From contig NW_024881669.1 of the NCBI RefSeq assembly GCF_019059575.1, positions 744,001 to 808,000 of the forward strand: a stretch of 64,000 nt of DNA, given 5' to 3'. Position numbers and translations under genes: made by a program. The notes beneath the pieces were generated by a model that was given only the letters and a program-made list of their open reading frames with translations, had not been told where the DNA came from and did not search any database. The stretch comes from Amphibalanus amphitrite (Eukaryota; Arthropoda; Thecostraca; Balanomorpha; Balanidae). Shown in pieces: positions 49,301 to 60,929 of the stretch; the stretch's first letter is position 1, and every line of letters begins with the position of its first letter.

Positions 49301-52300
49301 CGGAGGTGGGGGGGCCAGCAATGTTAACTGGCCCCCCCACTTTTTGCTGACTTAAGTGTCTGTCTGTACCTAGGTACCAGTGCTACCACCCGGTAACTTG
49401 ACAACAATTCAGCTTGCCCTTTAATGAAGATTCCCTTTTGTTTCTACAGCGTTATTGACCGCAATTTCCTTCACTCAATGGAGGAAACCATATCAGAGAC
49501 AAGACTGTGGGTCCTGGTGACAGCATTTTGTTGAATACGAGGCACGGGACAGCGAGCACTGAAAAGGTATAAGACAATACTAGCACGGTGCAGGAGAATG
49601 CGTATACAAACGACCAACGCTTGACCGGATCTGCTTGGGGTCGGCATAGTTCGTCAAAGGCGTACTAGCTGGGGGCCAGGGTGACCATGCCCCCGCCTCG
49701 GCTCAAACAGGCTGGGGGCCAGCAATGTCTGTATCTGCCCCTTCCCTTCCACTTTCAGTGCAGTGGCGGTCGCAGAGGGGGGATCAGGGCCATGCCCTTC
49801 CCCCCTCCAAAGGCTAATCAGGGGGCCATCATATCATTTGCCCCCCCCCCCCAAACAACCAATAATGGGCCCCCATGGGCGTATGGGGCTCTGGCCCTTA
49901 TTCGATTGTCACGAGGCTCAAGAATCCCACGCTAGCTATTAACAGCTCCCAAGCCAGTCTTTGAGGGTCCTACACTGATCTTGGAGGGCACTTCAGTGGC
50001 GGTCAAGCGCCGACATTGACCGCTGAGAACCCACATTGACCTCATTTGAGGGCCCCTAAACCGGCCTCAAGGGCCCAGTCGGCGTCTGAGGGCCTCACAC
50101 CGGCCTCTGGTGGCCTCATTTCTGTCTCTGGGGTCCCAAGACTAACCTTTAGGTGCCTCTGAGGGTCCTGCACTGAATTCTGATTTCTGAAGACCCGATG
50201 CCGGCCTCTAAGGTCCGCATCGGCCTCTGAGGGTCCATCTTGGCCTTAGAGGTCCAACGCCGGCCCATGCCGGTCTTTTAGGGCCCCACACTGACCTCTA
50301 AGGGCCCATGCTGGCCTGTAAGGACCCGTCATTAGTCTATGAGGGCATTGTACGGGATTCTGAAGACCTGATGCCGGCCTCTTAGGCCCATCTTTGTTTT
50401 TGAGGGTCTTCTGCTGGTCTCTGGGGTCCAACACCGGCCCATGCTGGTATTTTAGGGTCCCACATTGACCTCTAAGGGCCCCGCACTGGATTCTGAAGAT
50501 CCTATGCCGGTCTCTAAGGGTCCGCATCGGCCTCTGAGGGCCCACATTGGCCTATGAGGGCCTTCCGCTGGTCTCTAGGTTCCAGGTCCCGCCCATGCCG
50601 GTCTGTTACGGCCTCACACTGACCTCTAAGGGCCCATGCTGGCCTGTAAGGACCCGCATTAGCCTCTGAGGGCCTTGCACTGGATTCTCAAGACCCGATG
50701 CTGGCCTCTGAGGCCCATCTTGGTTTTTGAGGGCCTTCTGCTGGCCTCTGGGGTCCAACACCGGTCCATGCCGGCATTTTAGGGTCCCACACTGACCTCT
50801 GAGGGCCCATGCTGGCCTGTAAGGGCCCACATTAGCCTCTGATGGCCCAAGTCGGCATCTAAATGTCTCATCCTGCCCTTTGCAGGCCCTGTACTGGTCT
50901 CTGAGGGCCTCAACCCTCACCGGCCGATAGGGGGGGGGCGGGTGCCGCCCCTCCATAGTTTTTTTTTTCGCGATAGCTCCGAACACGCCGGTGATACAGA
51001 GCTGAAGCTTTGCATACTTGACCTTTGAATCAAGCCGGATCTTATGACACCAACCGCATTTTCGGGTCAGATCAGGTCACTGACCCATGAGGTCATAAGT
51101 GAGCCTCTCCACGGTCTTCAGATGTCGCAACTTCGCAACGCCCTCACTGCCAGAGGAGATTTCACAGGGAAATAAACCTTGGAGGACCTAGTATCCATTA
51201 AGAGTCTCATAACTTGTACATCTCGGATTTTTCCTAAGGTCATTTTCGTGACCTCACCATTAGGTATAAGTCAATGGGGATAAACTGAAAACTTTTTCTG
51301 GCGCCGTAAACGATCTTCAACTATCTCAAGCACACTGAATCTTTCATGCACTCCTTGCAAGGTTCGATGCGTCACTTTTGCAATGTTGACCTTGCGCGAC
51401 GTCATTTATGAAGTTATAAGGGTCATATAAGTTTGTCGTCAATAACTACCGATCAAATTGAGCTAGCGAGTCGGGGAAGCCATCAATGGACTCAAGAAGA
51501 CCTGCCGAATCGAATGATATGCGACATGACCTCCTTCGACCAATTTCGTGACCTGGGGGCGCTGACCTGACCGTGACCCGTGGTCAACACCCTCAGTTTA
51601 CCTCACCCAAACAAAAAGTACATCATTCGACGCGCCTGAGAGAGGCAAACACAATGCTGGCAAAATCGCGGCCCTGCGGCCGTTTTTTGCGAAGTTATTC
51701 ACCAAAAACGGAACCGTGCCTTGAGGCACTTGACCTGACCTCAGAGGTCACCGGTTGACCTAGAACCTTAAAATCGGGTATCGATCTCTGCGTCTTGTAA
51801 CGGCGCACACGCTCGTTTTTCCGCGACGCGCTAGCTCAACCTGGGGCGCAACGGCGAGGGGGGTCGTACCCGCCCCCCGCCCCCTCGGCCGGCGCGTATG
51901 TAGAAAACCTATAGGTCCGGTCCGGCGAGGGTTAAACTGGCCTCTGATGGCCCAGACCGACCTCTAAAAGTCCCACACCGGCCTCTGATAGTCAATCAGC
52001 CCAGTTGCAGTGGTCGCTGATATAAAACCTCTTAAAAACGTTATAGGTCTGGCTGAGCCCAGCTGGGCCGTTCATGCTGATTTTTATAGGTATATTGAAA
52101 AGACTCGCTTTGCACGTTTCACGCTTGCTCGTAATGAAAAAGTTGCTGGATGCCTCTGGAATTTGCATGGGTGCCAACGGCTGCGGAGGACAGGGGAACG
52201 CGTCAATCAGTTTGAGTTTATGGACGGGAGTCTCCCTGAAATTTTAACCAATTTTGTTTTTGTCTCGATTTTTTTTATATCTCTGATCATGTTTGCGAAA

Positions 52301-55300
52301 ACAAAGTGGCCGAAATCCGAGGAGAAATCGGATTTTGGGGGTAGGTTAGGTTTTGGACCTCTGGAACCTTGGCCCCCCCACTTTCGAAAACGTTCCTACG
52401 CCTATGGGAATAAAGGGTCAACCATCGGTTCGGCCGGCATCAAATCGAAGTCAAATCCCTCATCCGTAATCTGTGAGTCTCCCGGAAGGCGAGCCACAGG
52501 TTAGAAAGGGAAGAAGAGCAACCCAGCACCGCCCGATCAGCCCCTCCGACAGGTAAGCAGTAATATGACATTTCCACTCGCCTTATTTTGTGCTTTGACG
52601 TCGATGCCCTTCTTCAGTAGACTGCGGGAGATTGCAAACGACTCCGCTATTGCTGCCAAGTGCAATGCCGTGTTGCCAGTCTATGAAACAGGACGGGTTT
52701 GCCACACTTCACAGTCATGTCATTTCGTCAATATGCTTTCATTGATGCAACACGAAACAACATAACGACAAAGCATAGCATCGGACTATAATTAATCCCT
52801 AATATAACTGCTCGAGTGGTTGGAAGCCTCAGTATACATTCCTGTTATACCGAACAACAATAGAATAGAGACCACAAGCCTGCACCGCCTACGCAATTCT
52901 CACCTTGGAGGTGGCTGCCACGTTACAGCCGGCGGCCAAGAGGACTCCGACCAGTTCCTCGCTGCCGCCGCGCACCGCTAAATGGAGAGGCGTCTCACCG
53001 TCCTGTGGAAACGTGCAATCAATATCACTGACCGAGCGTAATGGTAGACCGAATTGTGAGAGCTGCTGTGGTGTAATTGGGGGTAAAATTGTGGTATAAC
53101 ACCGTCAGAGTACCTACATATCGGTACACTAAAAGTATGATTGGGGTACACTGACGGTATAATTTGGGTTTAAATCGGTACACTGTCGGCTTATATAGGG
53201 TTTATATCGGTACACTAACGGTGTAATTGGGATTTACACCGGTACGCTGATTGGGTATGATTGGTCATTGGGGTACATATCGGTATGCTATGCTGATGGT
53301 ATAATTGGTGTACATATCTGTATATTGACGGTATGATTGGGGTCTATATCGGTACATTGACGGTATTGTGGGAAATTTAGAGTGGTTTCGGGACCGGTTG
53401 AACAGACAGACCCGTCTGTCGCCGCGATAAATGTAAGACCACAGGACAGCGCTGTATGACTGAGCCCTATATGTCCGTCTGGGGACCCGGCGTTATTAGC
53501 ATATCTCCTGTACGCGGGCGGCGCCGCGGTGCCATTATCAGACAGAGTCCGCCCGCAGCATAACGAGCACATCGACCGCTCTGAAACCCTAGAGGACCGG
53601 CCGACACGACACTCATCACGGGCATACACAAACACGGGGGCAGAGGGGCAACACGGGTCGGCAACGATACGAGACGGGTATGCTCCACCCCTAAAAATAA
53701 AATAACAATACAAATTCATAAGGGTCGTTACGTGTTACCGTGCAATTTAAAACGCATTTTTGTTTATAAGATTGACTGTTTTTTTATGCGTTATGCGAGG
53801 TAAATGACAAATGCACGTCCATTCTGGACTTATGAGGAATTTGCCGAAATTCCTCTAGAACTGCCAGTGTACAGCCACTCGATACCCGGCTGGGTCTCGA
53901 AAGTCCCACCACCCATATTAGCTCGTTACAACACCTGCGGGACAATGAAACCACAGGGAAGCCGGGCGACCTCATACAAAGCAGCATAGCTTGAGCTGGC
54001 GCCTGGCTGGAGCCGTACAACCCTCAGTGAAATTAAATCCTATACTTGAACTTCTTCCAGTGGGTAGCAATGTATAAGGTTGTTTTATACCTCCAACGCA
54101 GACAGCATCAGCATGGGTAAAGGTATCATTATGACAGGACAACTTCGTTCACGAGTGAACTGAGTGCGGGTTTCTGCGTCAAACGACTACCTATGTACAT
54201 ACTGAACATGGCGCTCGCACGCAGGACATTGGCCGAATGGAGCTTCTATAGTTATACAAATTGGGACGGCACGCGGCACCTACACGCTCGTGCCCCGCGC
54301 ATGCCGGTAATATTGCTCTCATTTGTAATCTCAGCAGCGGAATGAAACTGTGACCAGCGGGTGAATACGGACTCGGCTCTCTTCCCATCACTTCTGTCCA
54401 GTGGACACGGGATATCTACGGTCCCGTTCAACCAAGTACCTTCTCATTCAAACGGCTAAACGGCTTACGGCATCACACAAAATACACCGGGATTCGTCGA
54501 AAAATGTTTCTATAAATATCCTACTTAGTTCCCATTGTCCCTTCCAGGCTCGCTTAGACACATACTTCTTTCTATACGGTTTCATCTATACTGCAGTTCT
54601 TTGAGCCGACGCCTTCATCGTCTGTCTGTCATGAATCATCATGCCATCGATTCCCTTCATCCCATATAGAATTAGTCTGATCCAAATTCAGGGATATTTT
54701 GACTCAATCAGCCCCTTCCCAGCCCATGCCACTCCACCTTGGTATCAGCCCTCCCAGTTCCCACTATACCCATCCGTCCACTCCTCTCGTTACCTGGTTG
54801 GCGACATCGACGTCGGCGGCGGCAGCCAGCAGGAGCTCTGTGACGGGCCGCGACTGGCTCTGGACGGCCAGATGGAGGCACGAGCTGCCGCGCTGGTCGG
54901 TCCGGTCGGCGCCGCCCAGCGGCTCTTGGCGCAGCAGCAGGCGCACCACCTCCGGCTGCGCCTCGGCACAGGCGGCGTGCAGCGGCGTCCGACCCAGCTG
55001 CAGAGACAGGCGGGAGGAGAGGTCAGAGGCGGGTCAGAGGCGGCGTGCAGCGGCGTCCGACCCAGCTGCAGAGATAGGAGAAGAGGTCAGAGGCGGGTCA
55101 CAGGCGGCGTGCAGCGGCGTCCGACCCAGCTGCCGCACAGAGGGGGGGGGGGGAGGTCAGAGGCGGGTCAGAGGCGGCGTGCAGCGGCGTCCGACCCAGC
55201 TGCAGACGAAAGGTCAGAGGCGGGTCAGAGGCGGGGCACAGGCGGCGTGCAGCGGCGTCCGACCCAGCTGCAGAGGGGAGGTCACAGGCGGGTCAGAGGC

Positions 55301-58300
55301 GGGTCAGAGGCGGCGTGCAGCGGCGTCCGACCCAGCTGCAGACGAAAGGTCAGAGGCGGGTCAGAGGCGGGGCACAGGCGGCGTGCAGCGGCGTCCGGCC
55401 CAGCTGCACAGACAGGAGGAGAGGTCAGAGGCGGGGCACAGGCGGCGTTTGACCTAGCTGCAGGGGCGGGTCACAGGTGAATGAGAGGCGGCTCAGGGGT
55501 CGGTCAGATGGCGGGTCAGAGCGATTCAGAGGCGGGTCAGACAGCAGTGCCCGGCCCATCTAAGATATACCTACCGCGAGAAGGGAAGGAGCTTGGTCAC
55601 AGGTGAAACAGCAGACGAAAGAGGCGGGCAGCGGGTCATAGAACCATGTTGGAAAGGAATCATGAGCAATGGTGATTTGGCGTCCGAAAACTCGTCAAAC
55701 ATCATGACGAAATGCTTACTGCGAAAGTACTGTGGGTATATCTATTAACTGAAAGCTCTGTACTGCTCTCTGCTCTGCAGAGGTAGTCAAAGGCCAAGTT
55801 CTCCCAATTTACTGTTCTTGGACAAATGAGCTCATAGTTCGTTCGTAGACTTATACAAAACCGCAGGGCAAGCAAGTAATATGCAGCTCTTAAAAGCGTT
55901 TTCACACACACTTCCTCAAATGACCTAAGGTAAGGCCAATGTTTCAAGAATCAAAAGTACGCAGGCCCTTCTCCCTGCATTACGCTGGCTGCGCATATTT
56001 ACCGTGAAACGCATATCCGTTATGTGCTCACGCTGAATCATTAGAAGTCCATATATCATAGAACTCTCAGAACACCCCAGGCCAGGATGTCGCGGTCCAG
56101 CCCGCAGATCATCACCGTTACACGTCAATCGCCATCAGGTTAGCGGCGAGGAATGAGTTAGCGTTTCTTATAGGTATCTTGGAGTTAGCCATCTGCCTTC
56201 CATTTACTAAGGTTCTTTACATCCGGTATCTCCTGACTTTTTGCGATGCAATCCTACGACGAATGTTTCTGCGCATCGGCCGACATTGCTTTTACGGATT
56301 GAATGCAACGGTGGGAGGTATTTGCTCCGAGCAGTCATTTATATGTAGGATAGGTACCACTGTTCATTGATCAGAAAGCGTTTTTGATAAGTTATCAATT
56401 ATCTTTGACGAGAAGATGGGGTGCGTCGCTTATTGCATGATTTAGCGATTACCTACTGGTTAGCGTGGGTAGGCTACTGAGCCCGTAGTTTCTGGGCGAA
56501 TACTTTCGTTAAATCTTGCGTTATGTCCAAGCACCTGTCGCCCTTTCCCGTCTGCGCACAGACCGAGTCCGTAAACTGACTCCGTCCACTGCCCGTCCAC
56601 TGCCCGTCCACCGCCCATCCACAGCCCCTTCCACCCTCTCCCATCCATGGACTGACCGCATCGGTGGACTAATTCTGTCGAACGTCCATCGCCCATCGCC
56701 CCCCCCCCCCCTCTCCCTCGGCGCACTGACTGCGTCGGTGGACCAACCCTATCCATCCCTCTCCCCCTCGAGTTGCACTGACCGCGTCGGTGGCGTCGGC
56801 GCGGCAGCCGGTGTCGAGCAGCAGCTGGGCGGCCTCGCGGTGACCGTGGTGCGCGGCCGCGTGCAGCAGCGACCAGCCCTGGCCGTCCACCGAGCGCAGG
56901 TCGTAGTGCTCCAGGTGCTCCAGCACAAACCGGATCACGGCGTCCCGGCCGGCCACCACGGCCGCGAACAAAAAGTTCTGGCCGCGCTGTCGGCAGGGAG
57001 AGGCAGCAGCGGTGAGGAGTGAGGACGGCCACAACGGCCACGGCCTCGAACAAAAAGTTCTGGCCCCGCTGCCGGCAGCGCACGGCGGAAAGTGTAAGAG
57101 ATGAGCATTCTTGTGATGTATTGGTGCGACGTGCGACGGCTGTCCCAGGTAGCCAGGCAATATTGGCTTCACAGGAATGAAGATAAATGAAGAACAATGC
57201 ACTTCAAACGGGTCAGCAGTGCATAAAACGTTCGCTACGATGAAACAATATGCAAATCAGCGGTTGTTTGGTGCGCGGTCGATTCGCAGGAAAAGTTCTC
57301 CATTCTTCAAAGAGACCGTCGATCAGTTCCGTTTCCTTGAAATGACAAATGGGATTTCGTTTATCGGATTTCACATGTATCGTGGCGTAGTTCTGCCTAT
57401 CTGACATCGGGGAAATGACGCCCATTCATAAAACATGTTCTGTCGTGACCTTTCGCCAAGCCAGTGTCACGCAAACGGCCCATGTATAGGAATGTAGCTA
57501 GCACAGACACACGACGTGTCAGCTCCATTAGAGCGGCAAATAAACGTTTCATGACAATCATGTGACTCGGTGAGATCCGACCAAACAAAAAATATCCATG
57601 TCGGGGACGTGCATACTTATTTATAGATAGCCACTCAAGACAGCAAAGGATATCATCTAGCTAATTTGAGCTGCACCCGAACACTTGATAATCTGTTACG
57701 ATTGATTATACCATTAAAGTGTAATCAAACTGTCACTAATGACCGATTTATCCCGGTAATGCACCACCAGCCTGCAGCAATCTGTGACTAACTACCTATG
57801 CATTATGCATCCGCCAGTTCGCTTTTGTGAGACGATCCTATGTTCAGCTTTTGTCGTCCGTTGCGCCAAAGTTGAGTTCATCTGGTGGGTTAGTTGATTG
57901 CAGAAGCTGTAGTGTAGTGTATCTCAATATGTGTTGCCCTCAGACGTGGAACGTCCATCACTGACCTTGTTGAGCACGGTGAGGTCGGCGCCGCTGTGGA
58001 TGAGCAATTTGAGCACCTCCAGGTGACCGGCCGAGGCTGCCAGGTGCACGGCGCGCTCCTGTCTCTGCGGCAGCGGAGGAGACGGCTCAGGTCAGCGGCG
58101 CGGTGACACTGAGAGGCTACTTAGTCGGCGGATTAACCGGGAATGGGAGCGCAGTGCAATGGCACACTGGTGTGGTGTGTGCCCCGGCGGTGAATTTTAT
58201 CCTGCTCTTTTAGCAGATCACACAAGGAAACTAAAGAGAAGTGAAGCATTGATATCATTTTGACATCCTCTTTTAGGTTGCTGCGTCTCAAATGGTGCCG

Positions 58301-58896
58301 AAACTTGACGAACGTCAACCGTCAATCAGCCTTCATGGTAACTACTCGTATATTTAGATATATGACACCACTGTGCACCAAACGACACTAAGCGCCCTGG
58401 TATAGTTCACAGCGCTGCTCCCACTGCCCTTCTCTCGGCCCCGGTTACCTTGTTGGAGGCGTCGATGTCGGCTTTGGCGGCGAGCAGCAGTTTGACGGCG
58501 TCCACGTCCCCCCGTTTGGCCGCCCTCATCAGGGGCGTGATGCCCTGGGGCGAGACACGGCACACGGACACAGGTCAGAAAGCTGGCGTATAGTCTTAGT
58601 CATTGTTCTGCTTTCGTCTTCAGCAAAATTTCGACAACACCTGGTAATGCATAATTCAGCACATATGCCTGGACTGTTGTCCGAGGCTTCCATTAGCGCG
58701 CAACATGTCAGCATCCAATAAACGTTTACGAAACAATGTTTACTGCTCAGTGTAACGTGCAAGCATGTCGTCAGTCGGTCGCAGCCTCTCACCTTGTATT
58801 TGAGGTTGACATCCACCCGGGCCTTGAGAATGCTCTCAATGGCCGTAAGGTCACTCCGAATTATGGCTTCGTGGAGATGCAAACCCTCGATCAGCG
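45514..58896 (-). CDS. ANKDD1A: Ankyrin-repeat and death-domain protein, ANKDD1A-like (first exon not found)
   Basis: Probable signalling adaptor. Exons on the minus strand: 58793-58896, 58449-58544, 57966-58064, 56783-56986, 54794-54997, 52904-53002, 48803-48901, 47340-47441, 46882-47101, 46406-46534, 45514-45629. All have GT-AG borders and consistent phase, giving 489 residues; the first exon listed starts mid-codon, so an upstream exon is missing. Exons 1-8 encode about ten ankyrin repeats in 33-residue modules (for example GRTPLHAACAEAQPEVVRLL, DGETPLHLAVRGGSEELVGV). Exons 9-10 encode a death domain (WKVLARHWHFSEDQIEAIEH, then SYKSHGYRVLRLWYRSLG). The total is close to vertebrate ANKDD1A at about 520. 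The last exon ends CPGRCSCAIL-stop, a possible prenylation box with extra cysteines. The 3' end converges with the uncoupling-protein gene. Confidence 0.9.
46243..46381 (+). repeat. (GA)n and (GACA)n microsatellites
   Basis: A GA run at 46243-46273 is followed by GACA tetranucleotide runs to about 46381. They sit in the intron after the death-domain exon, ending some 25 bases from its splice donor. Confidence 0.95.
47763..48054 (+). mobile_element. hAT-type MITE, 292 bp, TSD CGGTCCCG
   Basis: Termini CAGGGGCGGATCCAG and the rightmost GTATCCGCGCCTG are flanked by CGGTCCCG at 47755-47762 and 48055-48062. GGGGGCCATGGCCCCC lies at 48011-48026 near the right end. It lies in an intron of the ankyrin gene. 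Confidence 0.88.
48694..48760. repeat. Partial duplicate of an ankyrin exon's donor side
   Basis: GTCACGGTCTCACCTGTTCC and the following 45 bases repeat the left part of exon 48803-48901 with its GT donor. The copy is broken by a small deletion and diverges after CTCGTTACCGGT. It supplies a decoy donor about 100 bases beyond the real one. Confidence 0.85.
49950..50909 (+). repeat. Degenerate ~20-bp minisatellite, interrupted by a TTAA element
   Basis: Units of 19-22 bp such as GGGCCCATGCTGGCCTGTAA run through this stretch. The array resumes at 51936-51990 after the TTAA element. It is the same family as 31620-32120. Confidence 0.82.
50914..51931 (+). mobile_element. TTAA-type family B element, 1.02 kb
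   Basis: It starts CCCTCACCGGCCGATAGGGG after TCAA (a mutated TTAA) and ends GTCCGGCGAGGG before TTAA (51932-51935). The surrounding 20-bp minisatellite is continuous once the element is removed. Interior half-sites include AGGTCACTGACC and TTGACCTGACCTC. There is no coding region. Confidence 0.8.
53075..53380 (+). repeat. Degenerate minisatellite (GGTATAATTGGGGTACATATCGG type)
   Basis: Units of about 35-45 bp with ATATCGGTACACTGACGGTA cores are repeated seven or eight times, in the intron just upstream (minus strand) of ankyrin exon 52904-53002. Confidence 0.75.
54998..55560. repeat. Minisatellite made from an ankyrin exon's acceptor boundary
   Basis: The edge of exon 54794-54997 plus its acceptor, GCAGCGGCGTCCGACCCAG|CTGCAG on the plus strand, is repeated about seven more times at 60-75 bp intervals to about 55465 with GGTCAGAGGCGGGTCA spacers. 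Most copies keep the CAG|CTGGGTCGGACGCC acceptor on the coding strand. The last copy is eroded. Confidence 0.9.
57028..57078. repeat. Duplicate of an ankyrin exon's acceptor side
   Basis: The end of exon 56783-56986 (GAACAAAAAGTTCTGGCC plus CGCTG-CGGCAG) recurs about 65 bases upstream on the coding strand with small changes, giving a second acceptor-like site. Confidence 0.82.
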
Positions 58897-59014
58897 CTGA
58901 AATCGCACAGAACGGCTGGGCTAAGATGCAAGCTGCTAACCAGGGACAGACATAGAGGTGAGGTTGTATCATTTGTGGACCCTAGCCGAAAAAAAATTAT
59001 GCCGCTCTCGGGGA

Positions 59015-60882
59015 CCTACTATGCATTTCAGACCCCATGAGACCCTAATTTTTGGCGATAATTTATTTACTATTTGTCCAATTTGCTTCAAATTTTCACA
59101 ATGCACATTTCAGCTCAAGCGCCAATTTTCGTCAATATGGTCTCTTAACAAAATTTCAAATTTTAAGGTACTTGTCGTTGCCTCGTAATGTTAAAATCTG
59201 CTCCGTAAATCCGTCAGTGGAGTAGAGGCTATCCGTGCGTAGGTGTGACGTCACAAGCACGTGACCATTAAGCTCCGCCCTCCCGGCGGACGGGGTAGTG
59301 ACCTTGGCCGGTCAGTCGGCTGCGTGGAGCGGGCAAGGCAGTAGCTGTCGCACCGGGGCGGCTCGCATGGACCGTAGCTGCCGTGCAGTTGTCGTTGCAG
59401 CCGTAACGTCATCGAATGAGCTAAATAGCGCGCATAAGTAACGCACCAGCTGAAGCCCTCGACTAATTGTATCTATCATAAATGTACGTACACCTTGACC
59501 CTTGTTCAGTCACAAAAAATATATATTTCCACACAAGATTCGGGGCTTGTGAAAAACGCGCATAAAAGGCGCTGTTGATTTCAAATGATTGCGTAAGATT
59601 ATGTATCGTGTCAGACTACGTCAAAATTGCAAAACAGAATCACCATTAACAGGATGCAATTTATGTGTTTGATATATGAAATTTGATTAGGAATGTATGC
59701 CGGCGTGCGATTTATATCATCCCGGTGCAACTAAGCATTGAACACCTTCAGGACTAATCCATTTGATCATCGACTTAGGGAGGAGGTCGCCAGACTAACT
59801 TTACCCCCAGAGCTTGTGTGTTGAAATGCAAACATGAAAAGTAAAAGCCTAGAGATAGTTCCTCACCATTGAGGACATACCTACTACTTAAGTTTTACAA
59901 AAAAGATACGAGTTTATTGATGATCGTTCTCGTGTAGTGCCCAACGTCCGCCTGCCACATTGCTATTTCTTTTTGTGCACGTCTTAAACAATATAACACA
60001 CACATGACACCGCGATAAAGGCCATTTCTACCATACGACACATTACGCTTCTGCCCCACCCGGCGCCCCGCACCGCTTCACGAACCACGAATACGGTCGT
60101 TTCGCTGGAGCGATGCCCCAGGCAATCGGCCGTGCCCGAGACTCTTCATCCTACTTTGTTGCTTTCTGCGCCTTCCTCAGAAACATTTATTGACACTGCA
60201 AAGTACCTATATCAATATTTTTGGGTCAAGCAGAGGCTTACACATGATCTTATAGGTAATCGGGTAGTGACCTGACCCAACCTGACGATGAGATAGGTGC
60301 AACTCCGGCTTAAATAGATGTTCAGAGTCCAAGAGTCTATCCATCTTTCCTTCTACGGCCGGTTCCGTTCCAATAGATCCTACCTTGATTCTGATCATTC
60401 TGAATATTCTGAGCTGGTTCGACGTTTAAATACCAAAATAAGGTGAAGAGGATACCAAATGCCCTCAGACGGATAATTTTTTGGCTTTCGTCCCAAAACA
60501 ACTTTGCCAGCTTCACTTGTCTCCAGTATGTGGTCCCGCTCCGAACTCTCCGCGGTGCTGACACTGACTGAAGCGGCATAGACCCATCGCGGTCACGGCC
60601 AGTGGGGGGAGTTTAGTTGGGCCCGGCGCAACGTGATTGGCCAGCGCTCCTATCCAATCCGGTGCGGTAGCGAGCGAGCCTCTATCCGGGTGCAAAAACT
60701 GATTAACATTACGAGCTAACGACAAGTGCTCTAAATTTTGATATTTTGTTAAGAGACCATATTGACAAAAATTGGCGCTTGAGCTGAAATATCGTCTGCC
60801 AAAATTTCAAGCTAATTGGACAAAAATTGAAGAAATTATCGCCGAAAAGTAGGGTCTCATGGGGTCTGAAATGCATAGTAGG
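59015..60882. mobile_element. Inverted-repeat element, 1.87 kb, ~170-200-bp arms
   Basis: The arm starting CCTACTATGCATTTCAGACC (59015) is mirrored by GGTCTGAAATGCATAGTAGG ending at 60882; the arms run to about 59190 and from about 60715. TA lies next to CTATGC at both ends, so a Tc/mariner-type TA target is possible, but no clear duplication is seen. The interior contains a CpG-rich patch (59270-59410) of unknown role. No transposase was recognised. Confidence 0.7.
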
Positions 60883-60929
60883 CGCCCATGTGCCACAACA
60901 CTAGGGCTTGCGGAATCACAGGATTGATG

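Larger units (their letters stand above)
49250..52406 (+). mobile_element. hAT-type element, 3.16 kb, TSD GGAATAAA
   Basis: Termini CATAGGCGTAGGAAC and GTTCCTACGCCTATG are flanked by GGAATAAA at 49242-49249 and 52407-52414. The termini equal those of the 242-bp MITE at 3200-3441. A palindrome of seven G, CCATGG core and seven C lies at 49276-49295. Nested inside are a minisatellite with CAGTGGCGGTCGC head (49762 on) and a TTAA element. No transposase was recognised. It lies in an intron of the ankyrin gene. Confidence 0.9.

Noticed and set aside
54641-55480. Plus-strand frames of 250-280 codons
   Set aside because: They are antisense to the ankyrin exon and its edge-derived minisatellite; the repeat explains the open length.
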